A stretch of 64,000 nt of DNA, taken from NCBI GenBank assembly GCA_000697355.1, contig JNEN01001209.1, positions 40,084-104,083 of the forward strand, given 5' to 3'. Source of the stretch: Syncephalastrum monosporum B8922. Lineage: Eukaryota > Mucoromycota > Mucoromycetes > Mucorales > Syncephalastraceae. Positions 12,800-25,755 of this stretch are shown in pieces. Under the pieces are notes generated by a model. It was not told the DNA's origin and searched no databases. It was given only the letters and a program-made list of their open reading frames with translations. Position 1 is the first letter of the stretch. The number at the start of each line of letters is the position of its first letter. The position numbers and the translations under genes were made by a program.

Positions 12800-13540
12800 A
12801 TGGATGCCCTCAATCAGCTCATTCTCGATCCAAAGTACCATGATGTCTTGACCATTGTTAAGGCACTTCGCAACGGCATCGTCTACGGCGCTAAGGTGCG
12901 CTTCCCTCATGCTCTCGTCATGACCGTTCTTTTCAAGTCAGGCCCGTAAGTTACGATGGTCTATGCCACGCGCTTCATGATATACTTAGTGCTTGAGTAG
13001 AGCTCAGGACAAGATCCGGTATATTTTCCGTGCGACGAAGCAGCACGCCAAGAACCTGGGTACCTTTGCGGTTATCTACAAGGTCATGTGCATCTTACAA
13101 AAGAAACTGAATGGCGGCAAGGAGTCCGATATACACACCTTTATTGCCGGTCTTGTCGGTGGCTACTTTGTATTTGGCGAAAATAACAGCATCAACCAGC
13201 AGGTAACTAATGATACGAAGTGAAAAAGGCAGAAGGAAACATAGAAAATAAGGAGGAGTGGAGAACTGGACAAGAAAATCTAACATAAACCAAGATTGTC
13301 TTGTATATATTTTCGCGTGTGGTGATGGGCCTGGTCAAGGTGCCCGTTAAACGGCAATTCATCGAAGCACCCAAGCACACTTACCCTGTTTTCGCTGCTG
13401 TCTGCTGGGGTCTCGTCATGCTCTTGTTCAAACGCGATGCTGATACCCTCCAACCTTCCTTGCGTTCTTCCATGCAATATATCTATAAGGATTCGGACTC
13501 TTGGAACAACTTGCGGACCTTACTATGGCACAACAAATAG
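12800..13540 (+). CDS. PXMP4: Peroxisomal membrane protein 4 (PMP24/PXMP4)
   Basis: Integral peroxisomal membrane protein of the Tim17-related PXMP4 family; its molecular function is poorly defined. Three exons, 12800-12945, 13001-13202 and 13295-13540, join in phase to 197 aa, close to the ~210 aa of animal homologues. Family hallmarks in order: KALRNGIVYGAKVRFPHALV in exon 1, GLVGGYFVFGENNSIN at the end of exon 2, and the C-terminal ADTLQPSLRSSMQYIYKDS. The protein is too short for more than four or five membrane spans. A CT-rich tract just upstream of the ATG suggests a constitutive fungal promoter. The family call is strong because all three conserved blocks are present and ordered. Confidence 0.92.
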
Positions 13541-14308
13541 ACAAGTCGATGGATAGAAAATGAGGACGGATGTATATGTATATGTTTGTAGACACGCTAT
13601 ATAATAGAGAGAAAGAGACAAAAAAAATCTAATCTTTAAACGAGCTATTGTGTAATGAGCATGTACTCTATCCTTTTTTCCCTTTTTTCTTTTGTGCACA
13701 GAAGAGTTTAGATAGAGCTTATCCACGTATGAGAATCGTGAGTTTGGTTTGGAACGTAAATGGATGAAAGGCATGTCACTCGTTCGTATGGATAGAGAGG
13801 TTTTATATGTATTAGGGTTTTTTTCAAGGCTGTGTCTATGTTTTGACGCGTCCTGCATGGTCAGCCCCCCTCACCCCTCTCTTTCTCTTCACCCTGCCAA
13901 CTCTGCAAAGAAAAAGAAAAAAGATATGTACATATAAACAGTTTATGATATAGGTGCTTTTACTATTGTGGTGCATAAAGTTCATACGCGATGCAAGGCG
14001 TAGCATGGACACGTATAACGCGTGTATATTGTAGGTGTTTGCGTTTCTATTTGTGCCTCGGACCATCAATTTCCATGTGTAATAGCGCGCAGCAACGAAT
14101 TGAGGAAAGTGTGTGAGGGGTGTACAAAGTCTCTACATTGTCTAGGCTGGGGCGAAGCACAACTTTACACACACTTCTCTCTCTCTATCTTTTTATATTC
14201 ACCCTTCCTCCGCCGGTTCCAGGTTTATTTTCCCTCTATTCTCTGCCTACTTCTCCTCTACCGCCTTTCCCTCCACCTGCTTTCTCTTTTTAGCTGTGCA
14301 TTGGGACA
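13541..14308. other. Intergenic region
   Basis: About 770 bp, AT-rich, ending in a CT-rich stretch (14160-14295) before the next start. No gene seen. Confidence 0.6.
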
Positions 14309-16604
14309 ATGGACCAGCCAGCAAAGGCCAACCCACCTGCTCACGCTCGGAGCACCCTGACCGAATTCGGGTCAAGGACTCTCGTCCTCGATCCTCGGCT
14401 CTGGCACGCTTCATCTGTTCAGTATGTCCTCATTCGCCCTTTCATCCAATCAACCTCTATTCTAACTTCGTTCCTTCCTTTTCTAGGTCGGCACTTGATG
14501 CTCTGTGCCGATACCTCGATATGTTGGAAAAATACAACATTACGCCTATCGTTGTCGTGTGTGATCCTGAAAAGGATAGCCTCGGTAAAAACGGTGGAAA
14601 CCAGATCGACAACCAAGTGAAATCCGCTTCTGCTCGGTAAGACATTTTCCACCCTCTCCCTTTGACATGTACTCACCAGACGGTACATTTTCCACGTTTA
14701 TCTCTATTCTTTCTCGCTTTCTCGCTTTGTTGTTGGTTTTGTGACACTCTCATATGCACGCGCGTGTCTACATGTGTACTTGTGCTTTTGTGCTTGTGTA
14801 TGTGCCTGTGTCCCTGGGCTACATTTTTTTTTACCCGCACTTTTCTTTTTCCTCTTTTTCCATTTCTGTTTCTCCTTTTTCCATGCAGACCAAAGCAAGA
14901 GGATGACGAAGGCGTCGAGCGGAAAAATGACGCGGTACACGAGAAAGAGCCGGCAAGCGAACTATTACGCGTGGAGACGATCGCCAAGGTTGACTGAAAC
15001 AATACCCGTGAAAGATTAACCCCCTTTCTAAACTCACCAATGTTCTTAGCGTCTTTGCGAACGAGATATCCAGTACGTGAGAGCAGACACACCCGACCGG
15101 AAGCTGCAACAGCTCCTCGACGAGGGTGCTGCGTCCGGGGCTATCCTCTCCGACCAGTCCGATCCCATTCTTTTCAACGAACATACGGTGTTAATGGGCA
15201 TAGAGGACGACGGTTCTTGCCGCGTGCGGCGACGCCACGCTTCAAAACCTGCCCCTCCCTCTTATGACGACAACAAAACAAAAAGTGTCAACAAAAAGAC
15301 AGAAGAAAGCAAAAAGCCGCAGTCCGTCATCACCACCCGACTGGTTCGCCGAGCCCAATCGATGGTAAAGATAAAGCACCCATGCGATTTCATCGATCCA
15401 TGTCTTCTCATCATTTATATATATGTATATATATATGTATATATCTCCGAATAGAAAGGTCGAGTTCTAACTGAATCGATCCAGGATCCGTCTGAGGCTC
15501 AAGGTGCGGCATGCAGCAAACCTGCAGACGGACTGGCCCCTGCCACCCATCTTCTCAAACGACGCCAAGAGGGTAAAGTGGCCGATGCATCCACTGCAGC
15601 TGTCGACGACCTCATCCATGCCAACAAGGAGAATATCGATGTACGGTCTCTTTAATCACAATTCATGAGTCCCATTCTGAACCTCTTCCTTTATCCGTTT
15701 TAGCCCCGGTTACTTGAACTCAGTAGCACGCGCCCGCCTGTCCGTCGAACGACACCCAAATCCACAATCCGTTCCTTGTCCTCGACAGTGCGCAAGTCAA
15801 CAGCTGTGAACGAAAAGCAAAGGCAATCAACACAAATTGTTACGCCTGACGACTCTGAGGAATACAAGAAGATTGTCTCCCAAGAGACCAAAATAATCGA
15901 AAAAAGTGCTTCGCCTGCTCCGCCCGCTTCCGAGGACACACTCGAGATACCCGAGACACCCGCCAAAAAAAGCGTACCCAAAAAGCATCAACCAGAAATA
16001 CCTCGCCTGCCTGTACACGATGAGAACATGCTCCCGGAACACAAGTCGTCGACCTCCCTCAAACGCAATAGCGTCGACCTGGACACTCATGACCAGGCGC
16101 CACGAAAACGGATAGAAAGACACCTTGGCCTAGGAGACGTAAGCAACCGTCACCATGTCTTTTAGGTCTTTCCCTGCGTTTTCTTTTCTTCTTCTTCTTC
16201 TTGCGACATATAGTTTTCCGTCCCAGATGTTCTCCCTTCACTTATGATACCATACCCTATCTCACTCCTCTCTCACTCCTCATTCGCTATGTTTCCGCAC
16301 AAACATATGTACACCTCCTCTACTTGCTTTCACATACTCAGTCTCCCTTCTTCTTTTTACATCTTTCCTAACTCCTGTCTATTTGCTCTCATGAACTTCT
16401 CTATCTATCATATAATCCATTCTGTGTAAATTGCCAAAAAAAAAAAGCCCCCTACCCCCAATTCTAGTCTATACTTTCAATTACCGTGTTCTCATCCTCG
16501 TTTTTTTAACTTTTAATTGTTTTTATTTTGTTGGATAGCCAAATCTCCGTGCTGAGAAGCTGTGTAGCAGCGTCTCTCTCGGATACAGCTTCCTCCTCAT
16601 ATAA
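14309..16604 (+). CDS. Uncharacterised multi-exon protein with KEN motif
   Basis: Seven exons chain in phase: 14309-14421, 14487-14636, 14889-14988, 15050-15364, 15485-15640, 15704-16138 and 16539-16604, giving 444 aa. If the last ~400-bp intron is not removed, translation stops at 16165 (431 aa). The N-terminal ~170 residues look folded: ALDALCRYLDMLEKYNITP, then IVVVCDPEKD, then AKRLCERDIQYVRADT and GAILSDQSDPILF. Alternating hydrophobic strands with acidic residues hint at a PIN- or Mut7-C-like nuclease fold, but this is speculation. The rest is disordered, basic and Ser/Thr/Pro rich. A KEN tripeptide (NKENID) spans the exon 5/6 junction near residue 276; KEN is an APC/C degron in cell-cycle proteins. 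The 14989 donor (GTTGAC) is weak but needed for frame. Confidence 0.62.
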
Positions 16605-17000
16605 TCGCCAAAAAGAAATCAACTTACTTTCACGACTTTGCGCCGAGAGCACAGCAAGCTGTACTTTGGTTTGGGCTTGGATTATATCTATGTGACATAA
16701 TTTTACGGCATTCCAAGTCTACGTCATAATTGACAAGATAAGCCTTCCTCGAACCGGCGGTAGACAACTTTTCAGTACATGGCAGCAGCCGTGCACAGTT
16801 TCAAAATAATGAAGGCACGCCCGTAGACGTTCATTTCCTGGACGGTCTGTTTTTCTCGTTTCAGAATGAGCAACAAAAATATCAAACCTGTGTGGCAAAC
16901 GGTCGTATAACATTCATTACGGTGTGATTTGAGACTGAGCGTATGTATGATTCCACCCTGTCATACTGGTTTGAGGGGAATATGCAGAATAAGCAGGGAT
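16605..17000. other. Intergenic region left of the tandem array
   Basis: About 400 bp without a supported gene. It ends in the left arm (16984-16993) of an inverted repeat that flanks the 137-bp array. Confidence 0.55.
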
Positions 17001-17684
17001 ATGCGCCACAAACACAGATAAAGGCTTTTGCCATTAATCCCGTCAGTGCCAATATATTTCCATTGCAAAACCTTTTGCCTGTGGCACACTCTCAAGAGGC
17101 TACGTCTGTCTGAGATACAATATGCTAACTTCACTTATGCGCCACAAACACAGATAAAGGCTTTTGCCCATTAATCCCGTCAGTGCCAATATATTTCCAT
17201 TGCAAAACCTTTTGCCTGTGGCACACTCTCAAGAGGCTACGTCTGTCTGAGATACAATATGCTAACTTCACTTATGCGCCACAAACACAGATAAAGGCTT
17301 TTGCCCATTAATCCCGTCAGTGCCAATATATTTCCATTGCAAAACCTTTTGCCTGTGGCACACTCTCAAGAGGCTACGTCTGTCTGAGATACAATATGCT
17401 AACTTCACTTATGCGCCACAAACACAGATAAAGGCTTTTGCCCATTAATCCCGTCAGTGCCAATATATTTCCATTGCAAAACCTTTTGCCTGTGGCACAC
17501 TCTCAAGAGGCTACGTCTGTCTGAGATACAATATGCTAACTTCACTTATGCGCCACAAACACAGATAAAGGCTTTTGCCCATTAATCCCGTCAGTGCCAA
17601 TATATTTCCATTGCAAAACCTTTTGCCTGTGGCACACTCTCAAGAGGCTACGTCTGTCTGAGATACAATATGCTAACTTCACTT
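17001..17684. repeat. Tandem array, five copies of a 137-bp unit
   Basis: Head-to-tail copies start at 17001, 17137, 17274, 17411 and 17548. Copies 2-5 are 137 bp and look identical; copy 1 is 136 bp, lacking one C in the TTGCCC stretch. The unit is not a multiple of three and carries no conserved frame, so it is not coding. A 10-bp inverted repeat, GCAGAATAAG at 16984-16993 and CTTATTCTGC at 17705-17714, brackets the array. There are no unique spacers, so it is not a CRISPR array. Confidence 0.97.
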
Positions 17685-18717
17685 GTTTAGATGGAGCCTT
17701 TATACTTATTCTGCGTTATTATGTACAGTAATTCCGGTTCACATGATACATTGGTGTCCTGAAGGTAGTCTCCCCCTGTACGCGATTAATATTTAGTACG
17801 TACAGTAACTGACTCAAGCTGATAGACAGCGTGACATCCTCTGACTCCCCCCTCAGCTATAAACAGGCAATAGAGGATAGTATGCAATATAATTTACACC
17901 TGTGATACTTCTTTTGACGTCAGGGCCCCCTCGCATGCAATGATTCGACTGTAACCCGGTCCAGAGCATATCCTTATTATTATTGGGTCTTTCGATGCGG
18001 TTATAAAGAGGCAGATAACGGATGCTACCTGACACCCCTTTCGCTGAAGAGTTTGACATAATCTCGCCTCTTTTGTACGCTCATGCCCCTCCATCCAGAA
18101 GTCTTCTGCTTTTTTTGTTTTCCACATTTTTTAACGCATGTCAGCACACTCATTTGATGTCGGGTTTTTTTTCGCTGTTCCTTCTGCCTTCCCTTTCTTC
18201 ATTCTAATGTCTCCTCCCGTCCCCCCAATCAGCGGTAAAGAGCCAGTAGTAGCTTGTACCGCAGGCAATATAAAGGCGTGTTTTGCGAAATGTCTTTGGC
18301 GTCGCTCACCAAGTTAGGAGGGTCACATTGGATGAATTATTGAGACTTCTAGAGCGGATTTGGACGCACGGCCACCCGGGCGCGTCGCTTTGATGAGAGG
18401 CTACCTGCTGTTTCGTGCGGCAAATGACAAGAACAGGCTTCGCATGTATGTTCAGAAGAATATTTTACAAAAGAACGACCATGAGCTTATCGTACGCTAT
18501 CTAGTGCAGTCGTGCAAAACAAAAGAAATCTGATGTCTGTTCCCCTTCTGCCTTGCATTTTCGTGACGTGACTTTTTATATACGCGAGAATTTGGGCGGT
18601 GTTTCTGCAAGATGAAGAAAGAAAAAATGCGAGGCGAGTGAATATCGTCTTTGTCCTGGAGTCCCTTCCCTTTGTCCGGTCAATCAAAGACATTCATTCT
18701 TTGTTTTATCTGTCGTC
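17685..18717. other. Intergenic region upstream of Nup192
   Basis: About 1 kb between the tandem array and the nucleoporin gene. Pyrimidine-rich tracts lie at 18090-18220. No gene seen; short frames on both strands lack support. Confidence 0.55.
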
Positions 18718-21700
18718 ATGGCGCCTCATTCGGATCAACTGGATGAGCGATACGCTGGGTAAGTATAAAGATAAAAATACAAGCGGTCCCTGATTGGACA
18801 ACATTATACGCGACGTGCAAAACATAAGAATGGCAACTGAAGGATGTATACGGCAGGACATATCGAAAACTATTTGATACGATCGAACGTGGCGCCGACC
18901 AGTGCTCGTTAGATCGTCTGCAGACGGCGCTAGAGGAGCGAGCACGCGACCTAACGCTCGGCCTGGATTGCTTCGGACGGCCCAACGCGACTGCGCGTAG
19001 CAAGGTTCAATCGGGATCGGTGGCCCATCAAGGGAGATCCTTCAAGCTCGACGCAAACGAAAAAGACCTCGTCTTGCTTTTTGCGGATACATTCAGCATC
19101 AATGAGCTCATGTGCGCCTGCCTGTGGGAGGCCTTTCGACGCGAACACGCCCCAACCAGTGCGGACGATGCGCTCAAGGTCGAGTTCATGACATTTTACC
19201 ACGAGGAGCGGCTCTCGGTGCTGCAGTGCGTTGCTTCGCTCTTGCGTGTCTCCTACGACGAGTCGCACCCGTTCCACACCGTGGCTGCGCAGGCTCTCGA
19301 TAAAGTGCTCGACGAGGGCGATGAATTCATCGAGCGGCTCCTGACCCAGTTCAAGGCACTCGTACGCGCGAATACAACCCAGGCACAGCAGCTCTTTGCA
19401 GCTATCCCGGCCTACGTTTGGGCGAAGCAGCGTCTCTCGGAGCAGAAGGCTTTGCTCGAGATCGTCGCGGTCTACTACTTCTCATCGCCTTGCCATCCCA
19501 AGCGTGCGCTTGCCTTCTTGGAGGAGTTTGAGGAAACCAACTTTGGCTTGCAGCAAACGTCCTGCCACATGCTCGATCGCGAGGGCGAGCTCTGGCGGGA
19601 CGAGGTCTCGTATCTCTGCATGCTCCTGTCGATTCAGGTCCTCAATCTGCCCTTGCTGCGCCGGACCGCCCTCTCGCCACGACCCTCGGGCGATGTCCTC
19701 CTCCAAGCGCCCGAGATCCTCGTTAAAATGGGCCAGATCGTTCCCTTTCTCGGCGATCACCCGACCCATGCGCCCTTCCTGCTTGCCTGGTCGTACCTGC
19801 TCAGCGTCGTCGACGAACTCCTGCAGACAGCCTCTCCTGTTGCGTACGCTAACGTGCGCAAGCTAATCGACGGCGAGCTCGACATGCCCACGACCCGGAC
19901 CGGTCTGCGCGGCACCGTGCGCCAGGCCGTGCTGGACGTGCAGCATCACGCACAGACATACCGTCTCTTCGCCGGCCGTGCCCTGAAGCTCGATGTCTTT
20001 GACACCCTTTCGGCCGTGCTCGGCAGCGCGCTCTGCGACACAGACGCGCCCAACGATCTCTGCTACCGGTCGACAATCAAGCATCTCCTCAGCGGTTTCT
20101 TTTCAAAGACCCACCCATCGCTGATCCCCGAGCGTAGCTTTGACGACCTCATCGATTGCGTCTCGAGTCTGTTTGAAAAGCAGACCGTGATGTGCGAACA
20201 GTTTTGGCAGGAGGACATCCACCACGAGGATCTGGCCGTGCTGCTCCGCATCACCCGCCTGCGCTTCCCTGTCGCCTTCAAGCCTTTCATCCAGCTCCTC
20301 TCCTCGCTCACCGGCAGCCGCAGCGCCACCACCGACTCGCTCGCGGCCAAACACGTCTTCTCTTACCTGCAGGAGATCGCCACCATCACCGTTTTGCTCA
20401 AAGACAGTGTCGATGTGAGGATGAACACCCTCAATGAGGTTACCGTCGTCGAGGCCAACCAGGCCATCCATGTCATGCCCGACCTACCCGGTCTGGCCGC
20501 TCTCACTATCCCCGCCGGGGCCCGTGGCTCGCTCTACTCGCCTGAGCAGCGCATCGTCCAGTTCAACGTACATTACTCGGGCTGGAAGCTCCTCACCGGC
20601 ATCTTGGCTGCCTTTGTTACCCAGCACAATCAGAGCTCGCCCGACATGGACGATCCCAACCACGACCTGGACGGCACCAATGTCGACACCGTCACGGCTA
20701 TCCTCGTCCTCATCCGTAACCTTCTCAGCGCCGACCCCGCTCTCGCTACCGTCCTCGCTGATCACATGCAGGCGGGCCGCACCTCGCACACACCAGTCCT
20801 CGTTGACTTGCTCTGTAACATCGTGTCGCTTGGTTGCTCTGTCCAGCCGCACCCGATCTCTGCCATCACCGCTGCACTCGAATGCCTTAGTCTGCTGCTG
20901 CCCTACTTTCGCGATCCGATCTGGCAGTACCTCCACACCTCGCCCTTCTTGCCGCGCCCGAGCGTCGCGAATGCCGTCCTGTCTATGCGCAGCAACAAGG
21001 CGGCTGCGCAGTTGCACCAGCTCGTCAGCAAGGAGGAACGCAAACGCGGCCGCTACCCGCTTATGATGGCCTTCCTCGACCTAGTCAAGGCCCTGGTTGG
21101 CGATGTCCAGCAGAGCTGGTGGCTCAGCTCGGCCACGACACAGCAGCAGCAGGTTGAGACCCTGTACGCCTGCCTACATTATCTCATGCTCGACGTGTTT
21201 CCGGCCTATGCAACCTGGCCCTATAAGCTCCTCATCGACCGCTTCACGCTTGGTGCCAAGGTGCTCGAAATCTTTATCGAGGTCATCGACTATTTCCAGG
21301 ACCCGGTCGGTGATGACGGCACCAACAAGATGACCTTGGGTCAGCTGCGCTCGGGCCTGGTCCGCAATTTTCTCAATGACGGAGGCTCCTACTTGATCGC
21401 GCCACTTCTCGACCTGGTCAGCGAGGGCGCCCAGACGGCCAATACCCTTTTCCACCAAAGTCGACCGCAGGAGGCTCGCCGCGCTGAGCGCCTGACCGAG
21501 CTCATGTTCATCTTCATCAAGCTTCTCCTCCAGCAGCAGCTCGAGGCGAGCCGCCAGGGCGCCAAGGAGAGCACGCTTGAACGGCTGATGCTCGAGCGCG
21601 TCACGGGCACAGGCAGCCCTGACTTCCTGCTCCAACTTACCAAGCACATCTATTATCAGCACCATATCTCGCTCCAGATCCTCTCCACCCATATCGTCAC

Positions 21701-24700
21701 CCTCCTCTGCCGCAATCTCGTCGGCTGGTCTGTCAAACCTGACTTTGTCCGCCACCTCGGCGACAAGCAGCAGGCCCAGTCCATCATCAAGACCTACCTC
21801 GCGGTGGCCCAGGACAAGGACCAGGACGAGCGTCTCCTCACTGCCATCTGGCAGATGATCACGCTTCTCCTCGAGACCCAGCCCAGCCTGTCCGTCCTCT
21901 TTTTGGAGTGCAACGACCGCGTCTTGCCCAGCCCAAAATCTGCCATCAAGCTGCTCGAGGAGCAAAAGAAGAAGCGACAGACCGCCGCTGCCTCTCCGCC
22001 CACCGAGAGCGACTCTGCCGTGCGCGCGGCCGTTGACTTACTCGGCCACTGGGAGGAGCTCATGTACGAGAAGCCCACTGTCTTGTCCAATGTCCTGCGC
22101 TTTCTCGCCACCTTTTGGGAGACCGCCTATCAGCACTATGCGCTGGTGCAGTACACGCGAAGTGACAGCGCGCTCTGGGAATGTCTGGGCCGCATCCTGC
22201 TCAGCCAGCACAGCATGACCTTCTCTCACAAGGATCTCACCTTGAGCGCGCCTGACACGGCCGAGGACATGAGCGCGCTGCCTAGCGTCTCCGTGTCCAA
22301 CGAAAACGCCAACGTCCGCCGCGCCTGCTGTCTGCATATCTCCAAAGCAATGGTGATGCGTATCATGGCCCTCGAAGTCCACCTCACGGCGGGCTCCAAC
22401 AATCCCAGCACCAACACGAATACGAGCGCATTGGCCGAGAAGCTGCCTGCGGGCCTGCGGAACCAGTTGCAGCGCATCAGCGAGACCCAAAAGATGGACT
22501 ACCTTCAGTCGATCTGCGTGCGCAACGATTACAACGCCGCATCGCGCGCCAAGGTCCGCGACGGCGCCGAGAAGCTACTCGGTATGGTTGGGAGCTCGAA
22601 CGCGGCACGTCTGGTGTACACGACCGGCCACGTCGGCTTTGGCGACGACGGCGCGAGCGGCGAGCCACGCCAGTACGGCGACTTTTATCTATACGACCTT
22701 CGACAGGCCGAGGCGCGTGTTCGGTCTCTGCTCGACGAGATTCAAGCCAAGTACCGCGTTGCCGATCACGAAGACACTATTGTCACGCCGCAGGTCCACG
22801 CATTGCGTGAGATCAAAAAGACTGCGCATCAGGTGCTCACCGATCTCTGCCTCGCCAACCACAACGCCTCGCTCGTCGACGCCCAGAACGTGCTCCAGCA
22901 GGCGTACGTCCTCTTTAGCGAAGCATGCGCCGGCCACGATACCGAGCTGCTTTGGCCCACCAAGAATACGGATCTACGCGCCAACGGCCTTTATGACCTG
23001 CTCCTTAAGCTCCTGGCGTATCTCGAGAAAGACCCGCGCGATGACGGCGTCACCCTGACCGTCTACAGCCGCATCGTCACGCTCCTCCGGGCCCTGACTG
23101 AGAACTGGGTTGATGCGAACCAGAGTGTCCTCCTCGGCAACAACGCGAGCCATCGCCGGGCCTACGCCAATCAGGCATTTGCGCTCCTCATGCGCTACAG
23201 TGCGCTCATGCGCCGTGAACCGTTTACTCTCCTCGAAAGCATCAGCGAGCACCTCGCCGTGCCCTTCCATCGACCGCTGCTCGAGGCCGTACTGCTGCCC
23301 CTGCGCACGCTGCGCCGCGTCCACGGTAACCTGCCCAACAAGGACCAGACCGAAAAGGTCCTGGGCGATCTCCTCGACAGCGTGTGCGAGAGCTTCCAGA
23401 TGATGGTATACAAGGCGGCCGCCTTCCGCGCCAAGGCCGACCAGGTCTCACCCGAAGCGAACGAGGCCTGCGTCAAGGACTTGACCGTCACCGTCGCGCT
23501 CCTCGTCGAGCTCATCCGGCCGACCTACCAGCCCGACACACAGCGATGGATGTCCCATCTCGGCAAATACGACACGATTGGCGCGCTGCTGCGTCTCACA
23601 CAGGAAGGCATTGCCATCATGGTCAAAGAAGTGGCCGAGTAAGTCGAAGTCATAGGGTCTGCGTTGGACAGAGCGATACTCATTTCTTCTCATTTTATTC
23701 AACTCCACTTAGACAAAACAACGCGGCGAGCATCCACATTACACCGTACGCAGAGAATGCATTCTTTCTTTTGCTCGACTTGGCAGCCTACCCCGTCATC
23801 GCGTCTGCCCTCGTCGCAGGCGGCCTTCTCGAACTGCTCTGCAACAATGCGCTTACGCCGCACCTCCAGCGCGGCGCGCTCGACATGTTCTTGCGCTTCC
23901 AACAGAACGGAGCACAGCAGGTCGAGCGGAACCCGCTCCACGTTGTTTGGTGCAACACGCTCAGCGTCATTGGCACCCTGACCCGCACGCTCGCACACCA
24001 GCCGCTGCTGCTCGACAAGATGCTCCGGTGCGCGGCCGGGTTCATGCAGATTTACGGCCCGCAGATCGACAAGGCGTTTGCGACGGCTAACGGCGCGAAC
24101 ACGTCCCTGCTTGGCATTGCGCCGTCCGAGTCGCTCTCGTCATGCCTCCTAGAGGAGGTCGACCGCATCACCCAGATCGTGTTTGGCCTGGCCCAGCACG
24201 CCGGCGTCGTGCTGCCGTACGCGCAAAACATCCTGGTTGTCTTCAAGGACTGTGGCCTCGCCTTGATGCAGCGATACCTCTACTTTTTCACCCACCCGGC
24301 GCACATGCAGGCCCAGCTCTACCCCATTACTGAACATGAAAAACAACTCGCGCACGATTCCCTCCCCTCCATCGTTTCTTCCTCCTTTTCCTCACAACCA
24401 GACGAGCCAAAGCAGAGCAAGCTCATGCAGACCATTACCCACAAGGCCATCCGCATCTATCGCACCACCCTCCTCATCCTCATCCTGCTGACCAACGTCG
24501 ACAAGACGCTCCAGCACCCGCCCAGCGTCTGGGAGTTTGGAAACACCATCCTGGAACCCAGCCCCCGGGTCACTGTGGGCGAGCGCACCTCTTTTGGTAC
24601 CCTCATCGAGTGCACGCACACCGCCTTGGCGTGGGTCAAGGACAGCCAGGAGGTCAAGGACCGCGCCCAACTCCGGACGATCCGCAACCAGCTCTTGATG

Positions 24701-24949
24701 ATGGAAGGCTGTCTGACGCTGCTCGTGACCCAGGTCGCGCTGTGGATCCACAAACCGGGCCTGGACGAGGAAATCAGGCACGAAATCGCAGAAGATAACC
24801 TTATGGAGATCATGCAGCTCTTGGGCAAGGTCTACGACTGGGCCGGCAAGGTCGCTTTGCCCATGACGTGCGAGGAACAAAAGTCCAAACTGCGGTCGCA
24901 GGCCGTCGCCTACCAAAAGTTCTTGGCGGCGCGTTTCTTTGACGTATAA
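18718..24949 (+). CDS. NUP192: Nucleoporin Nup192/Nup205, inner ring of the nuclear pore
   Basis: Large alpha-solenoid scaffold nucleoporin of the nuclear pore inner ring, which holds Nic96/Nup93 and Nup53. Three exons, 18718-18758, 18857-23638 and 23713-24949, join in phase (GG|GTAAGT, GA|GTAAGT) to 2019 aa, close to human Nup205 (about 2012) and longer than yeast Nup192 (1683). The N-terminus has the family pattern: YRKLFDTIERG, then FKLDANEKDLVLLFADTFSI. The body is continuous helical repeat with Leu/Ala/Gln bias and no transmembrane or FG segments. Coding GC is visibly higher than in neighbouring genes, which produces long antisense shadow frames. A possible poly(A) signal lies at 25096-25101. 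The family call rests on length, N-terminal motifs and overall fold character. Confidence 0.93.
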
Positions 24950-25755
24950 ATCATGATTGATCCCCCTCTTCTTTTTTTTTTCTCTTCTTTTCTTCCTTTT
25001 CTCTAATTTTTGCACAAAGACTCCCACATACACACATTCACACACATACTCACACACAGTACATGTCGCCCTCTCTTTTACTTTCCACCTTTTTCAATAA
25101 AGCATCTTTTACTTCTTGTAATGGACACCGCATACATGATTTCGAAAGTGCTATATCTCATTTGCCTTTTGGTACGCGTCTTTTCTTTTCGTTTTTTATT
25201 TTTTCCCTTAAGGATAGCCTGGCCATACATAAGGGTATCTGCCAAGTGGCCATTGATGCGCGCACATGACGTTTCATGAGTGCATGCGCCGAGTTTTGTT
25301 CGTTCATGTCCTAGAGACTCGTTTTGTACGAAGTATGCATACAAATGATATCAAATGATGTCGTTCCAAAAGTAAGACTGCCTGCATGATTGATTCATGA
25401 CAACTCTCCAGTACTGTCAATCAGTCCCCTACTCCTCTTCCCTCGTGTTTGTTCTCACTACACGGATAAGCGCCGTAATGAATAAACACTTTCACAATTT
25501 TGATGCCAGCAAAGCTCGATGAGGAAAAAGCTTTGAACACGTGGCCTGACTTCGACCGAACTCAAGACTGTCAAATAGTTCTGTGTACTCTAAAAGGAGA
25601 ATGGGCATTCCTGACCCTGTGTCTCTTTCCAAGAGCCGTGTCCTCAGCGGCGAAACCAAAAACTGATGAAGACCTCCTCAATGCAATAAGAGTTTTCAAA
25701 TGAATGATTTCCTGATACCTCTGCAGCAGAGAATAGATATTTACAAACAAGAAAG
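24950..25755. other. Intergenic region between convergent genes
   Basis: Contains the 3' ends of Nup192 (+) and the ZIP transporter (-). T-rich and CA-rich tracts lie at 24965-25060. No gene seen. Confidence 0.6.

Noticed and set aside
17001..17684. CRISPR array
   Set aside because: Units are contiguous 137-bp copies with no unique spacers, in a eukaryotic genome.
21174..21965. 263-aa minus-strand open frame inside Nup192
   Set aside because: It is antisense to a confident exon; GC-rich codon use in the real gene suppresses stops on the other strand. No motif in the frame.
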